Assembly (NCBI GenBank): GCA_029378245.1
Contig: JARKIF010000009.1
Location: forward strand, 1,426,001 to 1,490,000
DNA from: Roridomyces roridus
Lineage: Eukaryota > Basidiomycota > Agaricomycetes > Agaricales > Mycenaceae
Length of the DNA: 64,000 nucleotides
Direction of reading: 5' to 3'
Under the pieces are notes generated by a model. That model was not told the DNA's origin. It searched no databases and saw only the letters and a program-made list of their open reading frames with translations. Below, piece after piece: positions 57,433-64,000 of this stretch. Made by a program: the position numbers and the translations under genes. Positions within the stretch are counted from its first letter, which is position 1, and each line of letters starts with the position of its first letter.

Positions 57433-60400
57433 ATGGAAATTGCGGCCTCGTCAACCGCCTCCATGCTGGGACTTGTCTCTCTCCCGCCCTCCCCTCTGAT
57501 AGACGGCCAGCTCCAGCACATCACCCTCCCTGGTTCCACTCTCATCGTCGGTCGCCTCGTGTTCCTGTCCTCCTTAGGCCCTTATTTGCTATCTGTAGCT
57601 TCACGCGTCGGCCGACACTGTCCTCATTCGCGATGCCGCGTCGCTCGCCCTCGTACGCGTTCTCGCCTTCTCAGATGCCTTCCCAGGGACAACGGGATCA
57701 GTGTCGTGCCTCTCGGTTGACTCTGGCATGAAGCTTGTGCGTACGGTCTAACATCCATCATCCGTAGTGCATACGATATTTTGTCGCTAGATAGTCGCGT
57801 CAATGCAAACTCGAATAGCTGCATGGTGTCTTTCCGGGGTCCAGCACGATGCATGGCGTCTGCATTCCTCCCTTGTCTTACCTCCACATCACCTCGTAAC
57901 CGCTCTGGACAGCAAATCAGGTCTCCTTGCAGTTGGCAGCCAGGAGAGCCTGTCCGTCTATACCCTCATTCTCGAGAACGACCTACCTACTTGGTCCCAG
58001 AAATGGATGGTCTCGTGCGCTTCGTTTCTCGTCCAGAAGGCTATTGGTCTCACATGCAACGCTCAGTATCGAGACGCCATCTCTGACGCGCTTCTCGCCG
58101 TCGCTGATGTACATTGCTGCCACAGCCAAAGTCAGTTTTATGATCAAGCTCCGCCCCCGAGTTCTAATCGAACGGCAGAATAACAAATCCCTCCGCACGT
58201 ATTCTACTACATCTGGACGGTTGACTCAGGATATCCCTCATCCACGACCAATCACGAACATTTCCTGGCGGCATTCTCAGGCCTCTAGTCGGTCTGTTTG
58301 CATTTCCCGAGTGCTGTAGCATTCACTCTGACACAGGTTACAGGGACGATTTGATTCTGTACACCATTACATCTGACGCTACACTTCGCATATTTCTACC
58401 CGTTTTGGATTCACCGCAGCATCTACAACTCCACACATCTCTGGATCTATTTTCCTCGATACCCTTCATTGTCTCATCAAGACTATCCACAAACTCCAGT
58501 GTCTTTTGGTGGGACCGCGAGATAATCGGAGACTCCATATCCGCTATATTGAAGAACGAGCCAGATCTAGACGACGCCCGATTACGAAGACTGAAAGAAA
58601 TCCGAGACGAGGGATGGGATCTGTTCATCCGTGTACTCGACGATGGCTCTGCCTGTCGTCACCGCCGTCGCTGTATGAGTCTTCAAGTTCGAAGAAAGTC
58701 GTTATCTGACCGATTCCAGAATGTAGACCGCCGACCGCCGACACTGCTTCGACAATTCACTCTGCAAAAGACTCTGCCCTCGACCTTTCCCAGTCCTCCG
58801 ACTCACATGTATCTGCTCCCTAATTCAGATCGGTCGTCCATCACTCTGTTAACGACCTCACCCTTGCGGTCATTCGAACTGTCACCACTCTTGTTCCTTG
58901 ACGCACATGTGGACTGGTCTGCGTCTCCGTGCACAGACGATAGAAGCAGAGGTGGCAGAGGAGTCTCGAATTGTTCGCTTTGTACGAACACCAGAGGGCA
59001 GTGGTGTGGGTGTGATGCGCGAGACGGGAGGCGAGGCATGGATAGTTTCAAGTGACGGCTCGCGATTACTTCGGTCGGGCAAGTGGCCTGCAGCAGACCA
59101 CGTTGTCGTCCTCGATGGCGGTAAAATTCTGCGCTCTCTCTTTTCTTTCTGTTGATCTCTACGTCTAGGACGATGCCATGCCACGTACACGACATCAGAC
59201 GGTCTTTTGACTGTGAGCTCTGCTCCGCAGACTGCGGTGCCACTCCCTCCCATCAGTTCACTCTTCTCTTTGCCATTGAGAGAAGGACAGGAAACAATCG
59301 TCGGGATCACGACTGATTTTGGCATCGTCCAGGTTCATGTCAATCCCCATCCCACACTCCATTCGCATGTCAGCCTGCCCATACCGCGGCCCAAGATGAT
59401 CTTGCCTGTCGACCCAATGGCCTGGGGCAAGCGTCGAGAGTGGCTTCACATGATGTTCTACTAAGCGTGTCAGAACTGGGAGAATTGGCTTTCTGGGTCC
59501 CTGACGAAACTTCACCTTTGGAGTGGCGATGCACCGGATCAGTGAGGACACATCGGGCCGATATCGGCCGAGCCAAATGCAGTTCGGCGAAAAAGACGGC
59601 ATTGAGTATGTTTTCAAGTTCCGTTCGGACCACAACTGATCGACCCTTCAACTGCAGCTGTGTCCCTACCTGAAGGCGAAGAACTCACTATCTGGGACTC
59701 GAAGGAATCCGAGTTTGCATCCGGTCTCGAGTATCGCGGCATCTTCAGGTATTTATTCTTGTTCCGTCCAACAGCTCTCTGAAGCCCTTCCAGCGAGACA
59801 ATCAACGACCTTGACTGGACCTCGACACCCGATGCGCAGTCCATTCTGGCAGTAGGATTTCTTCATCACGTGGAATTGCTCTGCCAAAAGCGTGCGACAT
59901 ACTTTGATGGAGGCCCCGGCTGGACCAATTGCTGGAAGGTCGAGATCGGATCGTTCGTCCCGCTCTCAAGAAGTTCTTCCTTCTACAATACTGAGGCATC
60001 CGTAGATACATCCCATATCAGATCAGCGATTCGATCTGGCTCGCAAACGGAACGCTGCTCGTCGGCTGCTGGCCATCAGATGCTTGTCTTTGGCCAGGAC
60101 TCGTCTTCACCCTCCGAAAGCCTGTTCGAGCACGTGGCTAGTCACAACGGGCCACTCGAAGACTACCATCCCCAGATGTTGCTGCAGTGTCTCTTGTGGG
60201 GTACTTGCACTCTCCTTCCCTTTCGACAGCACGCTGACCCAATGAGCAGACAAGGTGGAACTGGTCAAAGACATCATTGTCAATCTCGCACGTGACATCA
60301 ATGCAGCGAGACCCAGGTCCTCGTGGGCTTGTCTGCCGACGGAGAGTTTCTTGCGCAAAGAATCCTCTCCGTGAGTAGTCGTTTCCCTATTCGATAGTGC

Positions 60401-62282
60401 TCACATGCGCTGACTGCCCAGTCATAGACTTCTGGCCACAAGAAACGTTATACACTGCTCTTTAACGGGCCAGAGCAGATAGATGAGTGAGTAACTTGGC
60501 TGCCTAGAAAACACAAATAATATTCTCAGTGACGAGGAAGAGGGATTCAGCCGGACACTTGTCCAGCACTTGATCAAAACTCTCGAAAGCGATCCTCTTC
60601 CTCACCTTACTCCAAACGAACAAGCCCATCTGCTGGTGCTCATTCAGACTACACTGGAGGTATAGGATTTTATGATTCGTGTCCTGTTTGCTTACACATT
60701 CCCTAGATTGACGAACAACGGCGGGCATTGGATTCGAACGGACTGCGATATCTGATATCGATGCGCTCATTCTATATCCTCAACCATCGTGTTTCGGCAC
60801 CCGGTAGTCCCGAATCAGCTAATACGATACCGCGACAAACAGGGCGCCGAGAACGCCTCCGCTATCGAGACATGGTCTGGGCATTTCACAGCGAAAGCCA
60901 GGACTTGCTCTTGTCGGGGTCAACGGCTGCGTGCAACGGAAAGATGTGTTGGGCCGATGCAAGAGCGCTAGGGGTCTCATTATGGCTCAACTCTGTCGAA
61001 GCACTGGTCAGTGCGCCGCGAAACTTTTGTATTAAATACTCACAAGATTACAGAGATCGCATATAGAGGCCATTGCTCGAAATGAGTTCATGGCAGGAGA
61101 CACTCGAGATCCTACGGCGTGTTCGTTGTATTACTTTGCACTGGGCAAAGTCAAACTCGTGCATGGACTATGGCGGCAGTCGGCATGGCACAAAGAACAG
61201 AACGTGATGCTCAAATTTCTGGCCAATGACTTTACCGAATCCAGGTGGCGGACGGCAGCTTTGAAGAATGCGTTTGCTCTTTTGGGTAGACGACGCTTTG
61301 GTTTGTGAATAGTCCGTGATTCCCGACGGGATCTAATCACAACCCTCTAGAATATGCCGCGGCATTCTTTTTGCTAGGAGGTGCACTGCAGGATGCGGTA
61401 AATGTTTGCCTCAAACAACTCGGGGACTTTCAGCTCGCGGTAGCTCTGGCTAGGGTTGTCGAGCAAAGCAATGAGGGCCCGGTTCTTTTGGGCATTCTGA
61501 ATAACACCGTCCTTCCAACGGCTTTCCGAGAAGGAAATCGGTGGCTTGCATCGTGGGGTTTCTGGTTGCTTCATCGTCGGGATTTGGCCGTGCGGATTCT
61601 CATAGTTGGTAGCTTCGTTACCCTAGTGGATGCATACTCACCTTTTCATCTAGACACCTTTACAAGATGTAGCGGATTCGGTGAACATCCATGACATTGG
61701 CGAATCAAACTACGACGACCCTAGTCTTGCACTCTTGTTCTCGCAGCTGCGGTCCAAAACCTTGACAGGCGGCCAAGGGATCCAGTGAGATTTCGGGACG
61801 TGCAGAATTCAATTTCGTACTCCAGATGGCCCGCGTCTTTTGCCGAATGGGTAATTATCACCTTTTTTCGTACAGTGCACGATCTAACCACGAAGTCCAG
61901 GTTGTCAGTTCTGGCTCTCGACCTGGTCCGCTCCTGGACATTCGATCGGCCGTCCATCCAGCCTCGAGCTGCGCCAGAGCCGGTGGTGGACGAAACTGCG
62001 CCGCCCAGTCCATCTGCGATGCGTCGTCCATCATTTGCCCTAGGACCCACCTATGCGGCGGCGCTCCTCGATCCTCATCGACATGGATATACCATCGCTC
62101 CCGCCCACTCGCTCGACCTTCCCCAATCAGCGTATCCCAGAAGATACCTGTCATCGTGGAGGAACCTGGGAACGAGCAGGAAGACCTCAACGCCCGTAAA
62201 GCTGGCCTCGGGAACTTGATGAAGTCAGCGAAGCAGAATGTGCCAGGTCCCCGAGTTCAATATGGACGCTTTCAACTTCTAG
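57433..62282 (+). CDS. RAV1: RAV1/DMXL-type V-ATPase assembly factor, frame-disrupted
   Basis: The beta-propeller part reads VLIRDAASLALVRVLAFSDA, RIAAWCLSGVQHDAWRL, YTLILENDLPTWSQKW, SPSLMYIAATAK, ILYTITSDATLRIFLPVLD. The C-terminal Rav1 domain is clear: LTIWDSKESEFASGLEYRG, DMVWAFHSESQDLLL, CNGKMCWADARALGVSLWL, RWRTAALKNAFALL, EYAAAFFLLGGALQDAVNVCL and the end NVQVPEFNMDAFNF. Rav1 assembles V1 onto V0 in the RAVE complex. About seven single-base indels are required, at roughly 58652, 58918, 59425, 60065, 61765, 62130 and 62246. Several lie in short homopolymers. The start ATG at 57433 is 69 bp from that of the divergent fasciclin gene. Confidence 0.85.
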
Positions 62283-62356
62283 AAGGAGAATGATTTTTTT
62301 TTTCAAAAGTACAAAGTATAATTGCTATATTCCATGGAAACTTGTGTGCGATAAAA

Positions 62357-63910
62357 CTACTCCTGGACCTCCACCTCCCGCTTCTTGAGGACCAAGTCCG
62401 ATCCTACAACGCGCTTCCAGACATCCTGGACATCCTCTACCACGGTTTCAAAGTGTGAGGTGGCATCATAGGAGCGAGTGATGAAGATGTTGTCAGCAGC
62501 GCCGGAAGACGTTGGTGCGTAGAGGGGAGAAACGGAGATGAATTGCTCGTGAATGGGGCCCAAAAGGTTGAGGCCAGGTTGGATCTCGAGATGCGGGTTA
62601 TTCGTCTCCACGATGGTGCTGACGATGGCGACGTAAACATCCTTGGCACAAACATTGTGCGTCGAGGAGACCATGGCAATGTAGATGTCGTTCCTCCGGT
62701 TGACCTGATTCTGAGGAATGATGATTTGGAGACTGTCGCTGTCCTCGGTGTTGGGGATGGGGTGCTTGAGAATGCAAATAGCCCGGACGACTTTGCCGTC
62801 CTCCACGACGCGCATCTTTCCGGCCTGGGAGGCGCTCCCAGCACCGAAATAGCTCGGGTCGCCGATGACCTGCTTCGCCTTGACCGTCTCGCCACCGCTG
62901 GTCACACCAACAAATTTCCCGTCGGAATCCGTGACAATCTCGTCGATTTGCTTGTCGAGCATGTAAGTGCCACCGTAGATGGCACTGAGACGCGCAAACG
63001 ACTGGGGGAAGCTCGCCGAGACCGTACAAGGGGTAAATGTAGGGCGATTTGCCGTATCTGGCCATCGAAGAGGTGTACAGAATAATTCGGTCATAAGTCG
63101 GTCGTGCCGGTTTCGTGATATAACTGGCGAGAATGTCAGACTCCAGGTATTCGATTGGATCGGTTTAACCACGTACTCGTCATCCAAGTACAACGCCATG
63201 GCGTGGCCAATAAAGTCTTGAGTACCCGGCTCCAATCCAAATTTCTCGTAGACAGTCTTCATGCTGTCCTTGTCCAAGTCGAGGCCTGATTCGCAGATAA
63301 GGGTAAGTATAGGGACCAAGAGATGGCGCCGAAATGACCTTGGTGAGTGGCCGGGTCGTCGTCCTTCCACCCCTGTAAGAATTCAAAGAACTTCTTGGCC
63401 CGCCGTTTCTCGAAGAGACCCATAAGAGGACTCTTGACGGCCTCCATCTCCGTGCTGGGGACCTTGGAAATCCTGCCATCGCGGTAGACGAAGCTGCCCG
63501 CGATCTGCTTGAACTCGAGATAACGGGTGACATCGGTGTGGACGAGAATCTTGGTGAGCTCTCCAGAGGCAATGATGAATTTCGGGACAAGATCGACAGC
63601 GTAGTCACGGTCCCGACCGAGTTCAGTCGGCACTTCCTGATTCGGGCGGAATTTGCGGTACAGCTAGGAGGAGGTCAGTTTCGGGCTGCGAGAAGAGGCG
63701 GGCATGAGACGCACCTGGGTCAAGTTGAGACTGGCGCTGTCTCCGCCGTAGTAGTCGTTCCTGTCCATGTGGAGCACCTTCTTGCCCTCGACCGAGAGCA
63801 GGCCGGAGAGAATGCACTCTGTGAGGCCTGTGCCCAAGACAATGACCTGGAGGACGTTCTGTACGCGCCATGGGACTGGAGAAAGGCCTTACATCGTATT
63901 CCTCATCCAT
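62357..63910 (-). CDS. GDI1: Rab GDP-dissociation inhibitor
   Basis: The first exon (63893-63910) has 18 nt: MDEEYD, continuing [18 protein letters not shown] in the next. Further motifs are [101 protein letters not shown] and [17 protein letters not shown] extracts and recycles prenylated Rab GTPases and is essential. One extra base in a run of five G (plus strand 63004-63008) breaks the frame inside GLGELPQSF. No N-terminal truncation is seen and the start is within 90 bp of the window edge. Confidence 0.92.
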
Positions 63911-64000
63911 GGCTGTTGTGGTCAAAGTAGTAGTGTAGCAACTATCCGATCGGCACGTGGGTCACTCTTTCAGTCGATTGAATCCATCCATCCACCTCCA

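Noticed and set aside
42190..62250. Programmed +1 ribosomal frameshifting at the apparent frame breaks
   Set aside because: Some sites place a stop after an Ala codon (GCA-TGA at 43745, GCG-TGA at about 51702), which recalls antizyme-type shift sites. Other breaks are deletions or lie in homopolymers, and they are confined to one part of the window, so sequence error fits better.
1..64000. tRNA, rRNA, CRISPR arrays, riboswitches and complete transposons
   Set aside because: I saw no cloverleaf-like tRNA with an intact TpsiC arm, no regularly spaced repeats, and no transposase or reverse-transcriptase motifs. A dedicated search could still find a short RNA gene by covariance.

Overview
The window is nuclear DNA from a filamentous basidiomycete, most likely an Agaricomycete. 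The evidence is tight gene packing on both strands, many 40-60 nt GT-AG introns, GC-rich coding sequence, and fungal-specific families: a Zn2Cys6 regulator, a KRE6/SKN1 glucan-synthesis protein, an Egh16-like secreted protein and a basidiomycete-type homeodomain protein. I see no CRISPR, operon, rRNA, tRNA or intact transposon. All names come from reading translated exons by eye; no database search was possible.

Layout. 1-8 kb: N-terminus of an exocyst Sec8-like gene (-), a lipid-droplet hydrolase (+) and a 21-exon Mit1/CHD-type chromatin remodeller (+). 8-14 kb: a lipase-like protein (-) and an Egh16-like secreted protein (-). 14-24 kb: a Rad5/HLTF-type helicase with RING finger (+), a Prm10/ThrE-type membrane protein (-) and a Zn2Cys6 transcription factor (-). 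24-33 kb: an interrupted HVA22/TB2 gene (+), exocyst SEC3 (-), a homeodomain gene (+), ceramide glucosyltransferase (+) and a TatD nuclease (-). 33-42 kb: peroxisomal thiolase (+), a Ser/Ala-rich membrane protein (+), CDC7 kinase (+), an Ima1-type inner nuclear membrane protein (-) and a SNAPc subunit (+). 42-64 kb: KRE6 (+), a UBE2O-type E2/E3 (-), N-acetylglutamate synthase (+), an unrecognised gene (-), a small secreted protein (+), a carnitine carrier (-), a multi-fasciclin membrane protein (-), RAV1 (+) and Rab GDI (-).

There is no metabolic cluster. Membrane traffic recurs (SEC8, SEC3, GDI1, RAV1, HVA22), as does fatty-acid handling (thiolase, carnitine carrier, lipid-droplet hydrolase). 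Several pairs are divergent with very short shared promoters: 39 bp between the Ima1 and SNAPc start codons and 69 bp between the fasciclin and RAV1 start codons.

The most unusual observation is a pair of nearly identical introns (2822-2872 and 3105-3156) inside the Mit1-type gene, with unrelated flanking exons. Others are microexons of 7 and 8 nt, six GC-AG introns, a thiolase gene with an abnormal splice donor and a missing piece of a conserved loop, and a dense set of apparent single-base indels from about 42 kb onward that is nearly absent before. The indels look more like sequence errors than biology, and any gene model there should be treated with care.
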